The position numbers and the translations under genes are program-made. Shown here one piece after another: positions 43,366 through 51,829 of a DNA stretch of 64,000 bases. The notes beneath the pieces were generated by a model. It saw nothing but the letters and a program-made list of their open reading frames with translations. It was not told where the DNA came from and made no database searches. The stretch is from CAIJMU01 sp035530275 (lineage in GTDB: Bacteria > Spirochaetota > Spirochaetia > Treponematales > Rectinemataceae): positions 150,422-214,421 of the forward strand of contig DATKVC010000020.1 of the NCBI GenBank assembly GCA_035530275.1, written 5' to 3'. Position 1 is the stretch's first letter. Each line of letters starts with the position of its first letter.

Positions 43366-43394
43366 TTCCCTTCTCCTCCTAAAAAGTAAGAATT

Positions 43395-43408
43395 GTTCGT
43401 GAACGAAC
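43395..43408. promoter_or_regulatory. Inverted repeat between permease and binding protein genes
   Basis: GTTCGT-GA-ACGAAC is a 6-bp dyad 30 bases upstream of the binding protein start. It might be an operator for an internal promoter or a small hairpin that stabilises the binding protein message. No matching -35/-10 pair is clear. Confidence 0.35.
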
Positions 43409-43433
43409 CATAGACCAACACTACCCTCCTTTC

Positions 43434-44528
43434 TCACCCTCCTTTAGCCGAGTCATCCGCCACGAACACGGGCCCCTTCCTTCGCGCGAGGAACTCCGAG
43501 AACATGGTGGAAACGTAGCCGGCCGAAACGGCGATGATGATAACTAGTCCCTTTGCGACGAACTGAACCTCGGACGGAAGGCGAAGCAGGTTCATGGCGT
43601 TGCCGATCGAACCCAGGAAAAACACGCCGATGAGGGTACCCAGGATGTTGCCCTTCCCCCCCTTGAGGGCCGTTCCCCCGATGACAACCATCGCTATTGT
43701 GTCTATCTCCAGCCCTTGACCCAAGGTTATGATGCCGACGTTGATCCGCGCGAGGAGCATGACGGCCCCGATGCCGACGAGGAGCCCCATCAATGCGTAC
43801 ACCGAGAGGCGCATTCGCTTGACGTTGATGCCCGCCAGGAAGGCCGCGTTGGGATTGTTGCCCACCGCGTAAATCCTCCTGCCGTACTTTGTGCGCTTGA
43901 GAAGGATGCCCGCCAGTAAGGCGATGATGAGAAAAATGACCACGTACGGTGGGATTACGAGGTTCAGCTTGGTTACCGGATCCTTGGCCCCGTCGATGAG
44001 ATTCATCTTTATGAAATTGAGCTCGCCATTCATTATCACCTCGCGCGAATTGCAGAGGAGGAGGGCGATGCCCTGAAAGGTGATCATGCCCCCCAATGTG
44101 ATGATGAAGGGCTCGACCTTGACGCGAGAGATGATGAATCCCATCAGAGTCTCGAGGAATACGGCCGACCCGATACCCAACAGGATCGATGGAAATACCC
44201 CCAGTTGCCACTTCGAGATGCCGAGAGCCGTGATAATCGATACCAGAGACGCGAGCATGCCCACTGACAGATCGATGCCGCCCGAGATCATCACCATCGT
44301 CATGCCGACCGCGACGATGCCGGGAACCCCGACCTGTTGCATGACGTTGAGTATGTTGACCGGGCTGATAAATGTTGGGAATTTGCTGCCGCCGGTCATG
44401 ACCAGCTGGAGGAGCACGATGATAATGACAAAGGACGCGAAGATCGTGAGAACCGTGAAGTTCTCGTATCGCTTGAAAGGGGAAAGCCTCGGCTCCCTTG
44501 GCCTCTTCGTCGATGCCTGATCGCTCAT
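43434..44528 (-). CDS. Sugar ABC transporter permease (RbsC-like)
   Basis: A 364-residue inner-membrane permease of the ribose/xylose/galactose ABC family with about ten transmembrane helices. ISGGIDLSVGMLASLVSI is the family-typical segment, GGMITFQGIALLL and VGNNPNAAFLAGINVKRMR (EAA-like loop) contact the ATPase. ATG 44528 overlaps the ATPase stop (ATGA), giving tight coupling. One permease gene alone suggests a homodimeric channel. Confidence 0.92.
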   Translation of the reverse strand: MSDQASTKRPREPRLSPFKRYENFTVLTIFASFVIIIVLLQLVMTGGSKFPTFISPVNILNVMQQVGVPGIVAVGMTMVMISGGIDLSVGMLASLVSIITALGISKWQLGVFPSILLGIGSAVFLETLMGFIISRVKVEPFIITLGGMITFQGIALLLCNSREVIMNGELNFIKMNLIDGAKDPVTKLNLVIPPYVVIFLIIALLAGILLKRTKYGRRIYAVGNNPNAAFLAGINVKRMRLSVYALMGLLVGIGAVMLLARINVGIITLGQGLEIDTIAMVVIGGTALKGGKGNILGTLIGVFFLGSIGNAMNLLRLPSEVQFVAKGLVIIIAVSAGYVSTMFSEFLARRKGPVFVADDSAKGG

Positions 44529-46009
44529 ATCGCCTTGTCTCCTATCGAGTAGGTGAGTATTTCCTCTTCCGAAATCCGAGCCTTTTCCAATTCCGCAACA
44601 ATTTCGCCATTCTTCATGACGATGACACGATCGCTCATCGAGATGACCTCCGGCATGTCGGACGACACCATGATGATGGCCTTGCCTTCCTTGAGCAGGC
44701 CCACCATATGGTGGTAGATCTCTTGTTTGGAATTGACATCGATGCCGCGCGTCGGTTCGTCGAAGATAAAAATGTCGCCGCTTGTATTGAACCACTTGGC
44801 GAGAACGACCTTCTGCTGGTTGCCGCCAGAGAGGCTCACCGTCCTTGCCTTGGCGTTTCTCGCCCGGATGGCGAGTCTTTTGATAAAACCATCGGCGATC
44901 TTGAGATCATCAGCCGGGTTCGCGAAGAAATTCCGCGTATTGACCATGTTGGCGACCACCACGTTTTCGGCGATCGTCTGTTCGAGAAAGAGGCCGGTGT
45001 TCTGGCGATCCTCCGTTATGAAGCACATCCTGTTGCGGATCGCCTCGCGCGGCGTCTGATGCTGCACCCGTTTCCCCTTGATCAATATCTCGCCCGAATC
45101 GAGGCGGGCGCTCCCGAATATCAGCTCCATCACTTCCGATCGTCCCGAGCCGGTCATGCCGGAGAACCCTAAGACCTCGCCGCGCCTCAGCGTGAAGGAG
45201 ATGTCCTTTACCCCGTTGCCGCTGAGCTTCCGCGCCTCGAGGATGACCTCGCCGAGGGGCACGCTCTCGCGCTGGTAAAAACTGGAGGGATCGCGACCCA
45301 CCATGTCCTGGATCAAACGCGATTTCGAGAGACCCTCGACGGCGTACTGATTTACTCTTCGCCCGTCGCGCAGCACCGTCACCCGGTCGCCGATCTTGAA
45401 AATCTCGTCCAGGTGATGAGAGATATAGATGATACCAATACCGCTTTTTTTAACCGTGTTGATGATATCAAGAAGGTTATCGATTTCCGAAACCGAGAAT
45501 GACGCGGTCGGCTCGTCCAGGATGATCACCTTTCGCTTGAACACCAGGCCCTTGGCGATCTCGACGGTCTTCTGCTGGCCGCTGCTCAAGCTGCCCATCA
45601 TCATTTCGGGCCGCAGGTCGCTCTTGAGATAATCGAGCACCTCGAGCGTCTGCCTCCGCATTTCCCGCGTGTCGAGGAATGCTCCCTTTTTCACCTCGAG
45701 GCCCATGAAGATGTTTTCCATGATGCTGAGGCAATCGAAGACGATGTGTTCCTGGTAGATAGTCTGAATCCCGATGGCCAGGGCGAGATGGGGCGTGAGC
45801 TCGATTCGCCTGCCCTCGAAGAATATCTCCCCGCCCGGGTCGGGCTGATGGGCACCCGAGAGGATCTTGATGAGGGTGGACTTTCCGGCGCCATTTTCGC
45901 CGCACAGACAGTGGACTTCCCCTTCCCGCAAATCGAAGGAGATGCCCTGCAATGCCTGAACGCCCGCGAAGGCCTTGGAAACATTGCTGAGCTGCAGGAT
46001 CTCGCCCAT
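44525..46009 (-). CDS. Sugar ABC transporter ATPase (RbsA-like, double domain)
   Basis: A 494-residue ATPase with two ABC domains. The first has Walker A GENGAGKSTLI, signature SLSSGQQKTVEIAKGL and Walker B VIILDEPTASF; the second has a degenerate Walker A (GMTGSGRSEV), signature VSLSGGNQQKVVLAKW and FIFDEPTRGID. This arrangement is normal for RbsA/MglA/XylG. GAGGAG lies 9 bases before ATG 46009. It energises import by the adjacent permease and binding protein. Confidence 0.94.
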   Translation of the reverse strand: MGEILQLSNVSKAFAGVQALQGISFDLREGEVHCLCGENGAGKSTLIKILSGAHQPDPGGEIFFEGRRIELTPHLALAIGIQTIYQEHIVFDCLSIMENIFMGLEVKKGAFLDTREMRRQTLEVLDYLKSDLRPEMMMGSLSSGQQKTVEIAKGLVFKRKVIILDEPTASFSVSEIDNLLDIINTVKKSGIGIIYISHHLDEIFKIGDRVTVLRDGRRVNQYAVEGLSKSRLIQDMVGRDPSSFYQRESVPLGEVILEARKLSGNGVKDISFTLRRGEVLGFSGMTGSGRSEVMELIFGSARLDSGEILIKGKRVQHQTPREAIRNRMCFITEDRQNTGLFLEQTIAENVVVANMVNTRNFFANPADDLKIADGFIKRLAIRARNAKARTVSLSGGNQQKVVLAKWFNTSGDIFIFDEPTRGIDVNSKQEIYHHMVGLLKEGKAIIMVSSDMPEVISMSDRVIVMKNGEIVAELEKARISEEEILTYSIGDKAI

Positions 46010-46136
46010 CGAAATCACTCCTCTGTTACCTATGATTCCCGCAGGATGGGTCTCGCCGGCTAGCACGATCCTCCCGCAACAAGCCCGTGACGCGTCCGTC
46101 CTCGCCGGGCCTTCCCCCTAAACCGATTCCCACGGC

Positions 46137-46985
46137 CTATTCCGCCCCCAAGGATCTCAGGTAGGCGTAACTCTGCTTGATCGCCTCATCTCCGGCGATC
46201 TCCAGGGTTGAATAGCCATCGTAGCCAATTTCCATGAGAGCCTTGAATGCCGCCTTGACATTGACGACCCCGGTCCCGAGGGGAATGCCCGACATGCCGG
46301 CGCCGAATTCCTTGCCGCGCCTGGCTTCCATTTCTTTGGGCCAATCTTTCCAATGCACATGATCGATCAGGGAGGCGAATTTTTTGACGTAGGCGACGGG
46401 ATCGCCGCCGCCCAGCCAAAGATTGCCCGTATCGAGATTGAGGCCGAGGGCCTTGGAATCGCAGGCGTCGATTATCCGCTCAAGTTGCTTGAGGTCGTCG
46501 GTATACTTACCATGCGTCTCAAGGAGAATCTTGATCCCGCAGTCCGCGGCCATCCTGAGGGGCTCGAACAATTTTTGCCTTATGGTGAAGATCGCCTCGT
46601 CCTCGCCGAGCCGCCTGCCGAAATCCGTATGTGCGTGGCCCTCCGTGGTGATGACGTGCTTGACGCCCATCATCGAGGCGGCCCTGACGGCCTTCAAGAT
46701 CTGGGCCGTGCCATAGCGCCAAGGCGCCTCGGGATCGAGGAGCGAGGCGTGGGCGCAATACGTCATGATCGTCAGCCCGTGCTCGGCGAACATTCTTTTG
46801 ATATCGTGGGGATTCGCGTCGAGGCTCGCGAGGCCCGTAAAGCCGAACTCGGCACCGAGGCAGGCACCATCGGCGTTGTCGGTGACATCGGCGTACTTCA
46901 CGCCCAGTCCCTGCAGCCGTTCTAGCTGATGCTCAAGCACCGAAAATGCGTCGACCAGCGCGAAACAACCAACCTTGATCGCCAT
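46137..46985 (-). CDS. TIM-barrel sugar isomerase/epimerase-like protein
   Basis: A 282-residue sugar phosphate isomerase/epimerase family protein starting at ATG 46985 behind GGAGG. The barrel contains ILLETHGKYTDD near 147, NLDTGNLWLGGGDP near 178 and HVHWKDWPKEME near 206, the usual Glu, Asp, His ligand positions of inosose dehydratase/hydroxypyruvate isomerase-like enzymes. It is separated by 127 bp from the ABC ATPase gene and 43 bp from the next epimerase. Confidence 0.82.
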   Translation of the reverse strand: MAIKVGCFALVDAFSVLEHQLERLQGLGVKYADVTDNADGACLGAEFGFTGLASLDANPHDIKRMFAEHGLTIMTYCAHASLLDPEAPWRYGTAQILKAVRAASMMGVKHVITTEGHAHTDFGRRLGEDEAIFTIRQKLFEPLRMAADCGIKILLETHGKYTDDLKQLERIIDACDSKALGLNLDTGNLWLGGGDPVAYVKKFASLIDHVHWKDWPKEMEARRGKEFGAGMSGIPLGTGVVNVKAAFKALMEIGYDGYSTLEIAGDEAIKQSYAYLRSLGAE

Positions 46986-47028
46986 GGGAACCTCCCTTGG
47001 AATCGACGAAGCCGAGGAGCCGCTATCG

Positions 47029-48018
47029 TCAGTTTTGCAGCGCCGCGTCGAAGGCGACGTTCGAAGGGGCGAAATCGACGCGACGGACGAAGGCAAGGGC
47101 CTCACGCGCTCCGAATTCGCGCTCCATCCCCGAATCTTCCCACTCGACGGAGAGCGGCCCCTGATAGCCCGCCGCGTTGAGTTCGCGGATGATGCTCTCG
47201 AAATCGACATCGCCGTGGCCGAGGCTGCGGAAATTCCAACCGCGGCGATTGTCCCCGAATTCGATGTGCGAGCCGAGAATGCCTGAGCGCCCGTCGAGGG
47301 TGACGGCGGCGTCCTTCATGTGGACGTGATAGACCTTGCTCGCGAAATCGCGGACGAAGAGATGCGGCTTCATTCCCTGCCAGATTAGATGGCTGGGGTC
47401 GAAGTTGAAGCCGAGGGTCGGCCGGTCGCGAAACTCCTTGAGGAGTCGCTCGGCGGTATAGAAGTCGAAGGCGATTTCGGTCGGGTGCACCTCGAGGGCG
47501 AATCTCACCCCGCAGGCGTCGAATTCGTCGAAAATCGGCGTCCAGAGCCTGACGATTTCCTTGAAGGCATCGTCGACCATGGCCTGCGTGGTCTGGGGAA
47601 AACTGTACCAATACTTCCATATCGGCGAACCCATGAAGCCCGTTACCACGCGGCACCCCATGTTTTTAGCGGCTCGGGCCGTGTACTTCATTTCCTGGAT
47701 CGCCCATTCCCTGATCTTGTCGGGCTTGCCCCTGACCTCGGGCGCCGCGAAGCCGTCGAGCCTTGGATCCCAGAGGTCGCCGACGCATTGGCCCGACAGA
47801 TGGGCGCCGAGGGCCCAGGCCTTGAGCCCGTGCCTCGCGAGAATGGACTTGCGTTCCTCCACGTAGGCCGCTTCGGTCGCCGCCCGCTTGACGTCCATAT
47901 GGTCGCCCCAGCAGGCGATCTCCAGGCCGTCGTAGCCGAAGGACTTCGCCTTCGCGCAGAGCGCGTCGAAGGGAAGATCGGCCCACTGGCCCGTGAACAA
48001 GGTAACTGGACGCGCCAT
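47029..48018 (-). CDS. TIM-barrel sugar isomerase/epimerase-like protein
   Basis: A 329-residue family member, larger than its neighbours. LFTGQWADLPF opens the barrel; FALEVHPTEIAFD near 175, NFDPSHLIWQGM near 205 and HVHMKDAAVTLDGR near 233 carry likely metal ligands, and SVEWEDSGMERE near 293 the final catalytic glutamate. Genes of this type commonly accompany Gfo/Idh/MocA oxidoreductases, as here, where the oxidoreductase gene lies 54 bp upstream. Confidence 0.82.
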   Translation of the reverse strand: MARPVTLFTGQWADLPFDALCAKAKSFGYDGLEIACWGDHMDVKRAATEAAYVEERKSILARHGLKAWALGAHLSGQCVGDLWDPRLDGFAAPEVRGKPDKIREWAIQEMKYTARAAKNMGCRVVTGFMGSPIWKYWYSFPQTTQAMVDDAFKEIVRLWTPIFDEFDACGVRFALEVHPTEIAFDFYTAERLLKEFRDRPTLGFNFDPSHLIWQGMKPHLFVRDFASKVYHVHMKDAAVTLDGRSGILGSHIEFGDNRRGWNFRSLGHGDVDFESIIRELNAAGYQGPLSVEWEDSGMEREFGAREALAFVRRVDFAPSNVAFDAALQN

Positions 48019-48072
48019 GTCAAACTCCTTCCTAAATAGTTGATTAACCCGCCTCCCGACGGGCCGCCGTAG

Positions 48073-49245
48073 TTAGAAATCGAGCCACACGCCGCCCTTT
48101 CGCGAGCTTTCGACGGCCTTGCCGATGAATCGAACGCCGGAAATTCCCGCCTCGACGCCGGGAAAATCGAGGTCGGTCTCCGAGAGCGTCCCGCCGGCCT
48201 TCTTTTTCGCGAGGGCCGAGACGAAGGTCTTGTAGATGTTGGCGAAGGCCTCGAAATAGCCCTCCGGATGGCCGGAAGGTATGCGCGAGTAGGCTTGGGC
48301 GTGGGAATAAAAGGGATCGCGCCCCCTCGAAAGGGTCTCGGTCGGCTTGCCGAGCCGTGAGACAAGGAGGTAATTGGGATTTTCCTGTGACCACTGGAGC
48401 GACCCTGTCGAACCGAAAACCCGCACGCGGAGGGCATTGTCGTACCCGATGGCGATCTGACTCGACCAGTAGAGGCCTTTCGCCCCGCTCTTGTAATTCA
48501 GCATGATGCTCGCGTTGTCGTCGAGAACCCGCCCTTGGACGAAGCTGTCGAGGCGGGCGCACAGCGAGGCGATCTCGAGGCCTGTCATGTAGGAGACCAT
48601 GTTCTCGACGTGGCTGCCGATGTCGCCGACGCAATTGGACTTGCCCGACTGTTTCGGGTCGGATCGCCACGCGGCCTGCTTGCTGCCCTCGCGCTCGGCC
48701 GGCGTAGCCAACCATTCCTGCGGGTATTCCGCGTTCACGAACCTGATGTCGCCCAACTCGCCCTTTCGTATCATCTCGCGGGCCTGCTTGACCGCGGGGT
48801 AGCCGGTGTAAGTATAGGTGACGCAGAAAAGGAGCCCCTTCCGCTTGGCGAGGGAGGATAATTCCTCTGCCTCGGCGACCTCGAAGGTGAGGGGCTTGTC
48901 GCAGACGACATTGATCCCGCGCTCCAGAAAGGCCTTGGCTACCGGGTAATGCATCGCGTTGGGTGTCACGATGACGACGAAATCGATGCCGTCGGCGCGC
49001 TTTGACTCGGAGGCGGCCATGGACTCGTAGTCGGGGTAGCATCGCTCGTCGACGATTCCGAGCGAGAGCCCGGTCGCCCTGGTATTGGCCACATCCCTCG
49101 AAAAGCAGCCGGCGGCGATCTTCGCGAGCCCGTCCAGGCCGATGGCCTTTCTGTGGACATCGCCGATGAAGGCACCTGCCCCTCCGCCGACCATGCCGTA
49201 TCTGAGTGGCCCGGCGCTAGTTGATTCCTTGGATGTCTCGATCAT
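48073..49245 (-). CDS. Gfo/Idh/MocA family oxidoreductase, first gene of the ABC-sugar operon
   Basis: A 390-residue NAD(P)-dependent oxidoreductase. GMVGGGAGAFIGDVHRKA is the nucleotide-binding loop, CDKPLTFEVAEA near 124 holds the catalytic lysine (DKP for EKP) and GDIGSHVENMVSYMTG near 213 the catalytic Asp-His helix. ATG 49245 follows AAAGGAGG. Two palindromic operators lie directly upstream, so it is the first gene of the operon running through two epimerases and the ABC transporter. Confidence 0.9.
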   Translation of the reverse strand: MIETSKESTSAGPLRYGMVGGGAGAFIGDVHRKAIGLDGLAKIAAGCFSRDVANTRATGLSLGIVDERCYPDYESMAASESKRADGIDFVVIVTPNAMHYPVAKAFLERGINVVCDKPLTFEVAEAEELSSLAKRKGLLFCVTYTYTGYPAVKQAREMIRKGELGDIRFVNAEYPQEWLATPAEREGSKQAAWRSDPKQSGKSNCVGDIGSHVENMVSYMTGLEIASLCARLDSFVQGRVLDDNASIMLNYKSGAKGLYWSSQIAIGYDNALRVRVFGSTGSLQWSQENPNYLLVSRLGKPTETLSRGRDPFYSHAQAYSRIPSGHPEGYFEAFANIYKTFVSALAKKKAGGTLSETDLDFPGVEAGISGVRFIGKAVESSRKGGVWLDF

Positions 49246-49257
49246 GGCCCCTCCTTT

Positions 49258-49275
49258 AATGCACCCGCGTGCATT
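49258..49275. promoter_or_regulatory. Operator O1 upstream of the sugar operon
   Basis: AATGCACCCGCGTGCATT is an 18-bp dyad with 8 of 9 pairs matching and a central CG, ending directly at the ribosome binding site of the first gene. It shares the TGCAC-GTGCA core with the second dyad, whose centre is 60 bp away. A repressor bound here would block transcription or translation start. Confidence 0.7.
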
Positions 49276-49313
49276 GCTATTAAATGGTATCTCGAACGCC
49301 AGCATCGGTAGCG

Positions 49314-49339
49314 ACATCATGCACGCGCGTGCATGATGT
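49314..49339. promoter_or_regulatory. Operator O2, perfect 26-bp palindrome
   Basis: All 13 base pairs of this palindrome match; its half-site is ACATCATGCACGC. The core TGCACGC-GCGTGCA has the central CG step usual for LacI-family operators. Together with O1 it brackets the probable promoter region of the sugar operon. No -35/-10 pair of good quality was found between them, only a TTTAAT -10 candidate near 49278. Confidence 0.75.
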
Positions 49340-49360
49340 GAGGATCATATAGCCATCTCG

Positions 49361-49401
49361 GGCATCGCGCAAGAGAAAAAAGTGAGGCCTCACGCGATGC
49401 C
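49361..49401 (-). terminator. Candidate terminator of the Ehr operon
   Basis: Read on the minus strand, just after the last Ehr gene, the palindrome GTGAGGCCTCAC (49382-49393) is followed by six T (49376-49381). A 9-bp outer inverted repeat, GGCATCGCG with CGCGATGCC, encloses both. The inner stem is short, so the strength is uncertain, but the position is right for ending the Ehr transcript before the sugar operon region. Confidence 0.5.
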
Positions 49402-49440
49402 TTTAGTCAGCTTTGGCGCGCTGGAAGCGATCTGCCGCTC

Positions 49441-50247
49441 TTAGCTCTTGATCTTCCCTATCAGCCGGAGAAGTCCATCGAGTATGGTGAGGGGATGGGG
49501 AGGGCAGCCGGGCACCCAGAGATCGACAGGGATTCCCGTCGATCCGAGACCGCCCAGCACCTCGGGGCTCCCGGCAAAGGGGCCGCCTGAGATCGCGCAA
49601 CTTCCCACGGCGATGGCGACCTTGGGTCCCGGAATCGCGTCCCAGGTCTTCTTGAGGGCAAGTTCCATGTTTCGTGTGACTGGCCCCGTGACGAGAATGC
49701 CGTCGGCGTGGCGGGGCGAGGCGACGAACTGGATGCCGAAGCGTCCGAGGTCCCAGCCTACCGTGCCGAGCACGTTGACATCCGCCTCGCAGGCATTGCA
49801 GCCGCCGGCGCTCACCTCGCGTAGCTTGAGCGAGCGGCCGAGGAGGCGACGGAGCTCCCGCCCCATGGCGACAGCCCGCGCGTAGGTTTTCGCATCGGCA
49901 CCTGGCCCGAACGATTCCACCACGAGGTCTTCCCGGCGGCTTGTGGAAAGACGGTAGTCCTTGCCGAAGGTAATCGCGCCTCGGGGACAGGCTCGAACGC
50001 AATCGCCGCAGAAAAGACAGGCGCCGAGGTCGATCGAAGGGGCAGAACCGGCCGTGTTCGTCACAATTATTGCTTTCGTTGGGCAGACCGCGGCGCAATC
50101 CTCGCAGGCCCGGTCCCCCTCGGCGCATCGGGCGGCGTCGATGATCGGCAGGCCCTGGAAGCGCGCGGGAAGGGGCGGCGGATCTCCGGCCGGGTAGCGC
50201 ATGGTCCTATAGCCCTGCTTCGCGCGGGCAAGCATCGCCTTCAGCAT
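49441..50247 (-). CDS. ehrS: Ehr complex small subunit: 2[4Fe-4S] ferredoxin fused to NuoB-like domain
   Basis: A 268-residue iron-sulfur protein starting at ATG 50247 behind GGAGG. Residues 41-55 hold a first cluster (Cys41, 48, 51, 55, with an enlarged first spacing) and 77-87 a standard CxxCxxCxxxCP cluster. The C-terminal half is NuoB/hydrogenase-small-subunit-like with Cys150, Cys153, Cys217 and Cys248 for the proximal cluster. It should pass electrons from a soluble donor to the large subunit. It combines in one chain what complex I has in NuoI and NuoB. Confidence 0.88.
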   Translation of the reverse strand: MLKAMLARAKQGYRTMRYPAGDPPPLPARFQGLPIIDAARCAEGDRACEDCAAVCPTKAIIVTNTAGSAPSIDLGACLFCGDCVRACPRGAITFGKDYRLSTSRREDLVVESFGPGADAKTYARAVAMGRELRRLLGRSLKLREVSAGGCNACEADVNVLGTVGWDLGRFGIQFVASPRHADGILVTGPVTRNMELALKKTWDAIPGPKVAIAVGSCAISGGPFAGSPEVLGGLGSTGIPVDLWVPGCPPHPLTILDGLLRLIGKIKS

Positions 50248-50302
50248 GATGATTCCTCCGTCGCGAGCGGCGCTCCGGTATCCAAGGGTATCGGGTCGCG
50301 CC

Positions 50303-51829
50303 TCATAGATCGTGTCCGCAATAGGAAAGATTGAAACTCTTGTTGCAGAGCGGGAAATCCGAAATTTCCTGTCCTCGCAGGGCCCTCGCGAGACCCGGCC
50401 AATTGTGAAAAGAGGGGTCGACGACCTTGTAGCGCGCGAACCTGCCCTCTCCGTCGGTGATCGCCGCGTGGCAGATTTCGCCCCGCCAGCCCTCGACGAG
50501 GGCGACGACCAGGCTGTTCGGCGCGAGGGGGCCCGACCCGGAATCGATTGCTCCGGAGGGAAGGGCCCCGAGCCTGTCCCTGACGAAGGCGATAGAGCGC
50601 CCGACCTCGAGCCAGCGGACGTTCGCCCGTGCGTACACGTCGCCGGAATCGGCCGTCGCGACGGGTATCTGGGCGAAGCGGTAGATCCCCGAGGGATGGT
50701 CTCGCCTGACGTCGCGGGCAAGACCCGACCCTCGGGCCGCGGGTCCGACGAGGCCAAGCTCGATCGCCTCCTCCTTCGTGAGCCTGCCCGTATCCTCGAG
50801 CCTCGCCATGACCGAGGCCGAATCCCACATGAGACCGACGGCGTTCGTCACGTCCGATTCGGCCGCCGCGAGCCGCTTGAGGAGTTCATCCCTTTCGGCA
50901 TCGGCGATGTCGAAGGCCACCCCGCCGGGCCGGAGGAGGCCCCGGCCGAAGCGATTGCCCGCGAGGACGGCCGTCATGTTGAGGAAATCGCCGCGGATGC
51001 GGCCGCAGAAACTCGAGGTCGGAAGATAGCCCGTATCGCCTGCGATGGCGCCGAGGTCGCCCGTGTGGTTCGCGAGCCGCTCGAGCTCCAGCGCGATGGC
51101 GCGAATGGCGTCGACACGAGGGGATCGCCTGGTTCCCGCGAGTCCCTCGACGGCATGGCTGTAGGCAGTGGCATGGCCGATCGTCGTGTCGCCCGCGATC
51201 GTTTCAATTAGTCGGAACGTGCGGAGGTCAGGCCCCTTGAGCAATGACTCTTCCACGCCGCGATGCTGGTAACCGAGGGCGATCTCGAGGTGGAATACCT
51301 CCTCGCCGTGGCACTGGAAGCGGAAATGGCCCGGTTCGATGATGCCGGCGTGGACGGGTCCGACGGCCACCTCATGGACCTCCTCGCCTTCGACGCGATA
51401 GAAATCGCCTACCCCGGGAAGGATGGGCGCCGCGGGATCGCGCCCCCATGCGTCGCGTCCTGTCCAGCTCCGTCTGTAGCGGACGGGCTTGAGCCAGGGA
51501 TGGCCCTCGGGCACGAGGCCGCATTGCTCGGCGATCTCGCGCTCGAAAAGCTGGGTCTGGGGACAGTCGCGCGCGATCGAAGGGAAACCCTCCTTCACAA
51601 GGGCGCGAGCCGCGCCGAGTGCGTTGGTCGTGTCCCCCGCCATGATGGCGACGAGTTCGGTCCGTCCTTCCCCTTTGGGAGTCCCGAAGTACGAGACGAC
51701 CCGCGAACCCTCGCGTATGGCGTCGCGCATCGCCGCGGCGAGGGCTGGGCCGTCGAGGAGGGGTAGCTCGTCGAGGGGCACCGGCTTTTCGGCCTTGATC
51801 TTCGCGAAGGCCGCGGGAAGGCTGCTCAT
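50303..51829 (-). CDS. ehrL: Ehr complex large subunit, hydrogenase-3/4-like without nickel ligands
   Basis: A 508-residue protein related to HycE/HyfG: a NuoC-like domain (about 1-110) followed by a NuoD-like domain. The segment that in group 4 [NiFe] hydrogenases reads RxCGxCGxxH is here ETIAGDTTIGHATAYSHAVE (residues 209-228), with no cysteine. The C-terminal DPCxxC motif is also missing; instead the chain ends CNKSFNLSYCGHDL with Cys495 and Cys504. It therefore cannot bind the NiFe centre and fits the Ehr family. Its ATG overlaps the stop of the upstream antiporter-like gene. Confidence 0.9.
   Translation of the reverse strand: MSSLPAAFAKIKAEKPVPLDELPLLDGPALAAAMRDAIREGSRVVSYFGTPKGEGRTELVAIMAGDTTNALGAARALVKEGFPSIARDCPQTQLFEREIAEQCGLVPEGHPWLKPVRYRRSWTGRDAWGRDPAAPILPGVGDFYRVEGEEVHEVAVGPVHAGIIEPGHFRFQCHGEEVFHLEIALGYQHRGVEESLLKGPDLRTFRLIETIAGDTTIGHATAYSHAVEGLAGTRRSPRVDAIRAIALELERLANHTGDLGAIAGDTGYLPTSSFCGRIRGDFLNMTAVLAGNRFGRGLLRPGGVAFDIADAERDELLKRLAAAESDVTNAVGLMWDSASVMARLEDTGRLTKEEAIELGLVGPAARGSGLARDVRRDHPSGIYRFAQIPVATADSGDVYARANVRWLEVGRSIAFVRDRLGALPSGAIDSGSGPLAPNSLVVALVEGWRGEICHAAITDGEGRFARYKVVDPSFHNWPGLARALRGQEISDFPLCNKSFNLSYCGHDL

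Noticed and set aside
50303..51829. Active [NiFe] hydrogenase or formate hydrogenlyase
   Set aside because: Both nickel-binding cysteine pairs are missing and no hyp maturation or formate dehydrogenase genes are present.
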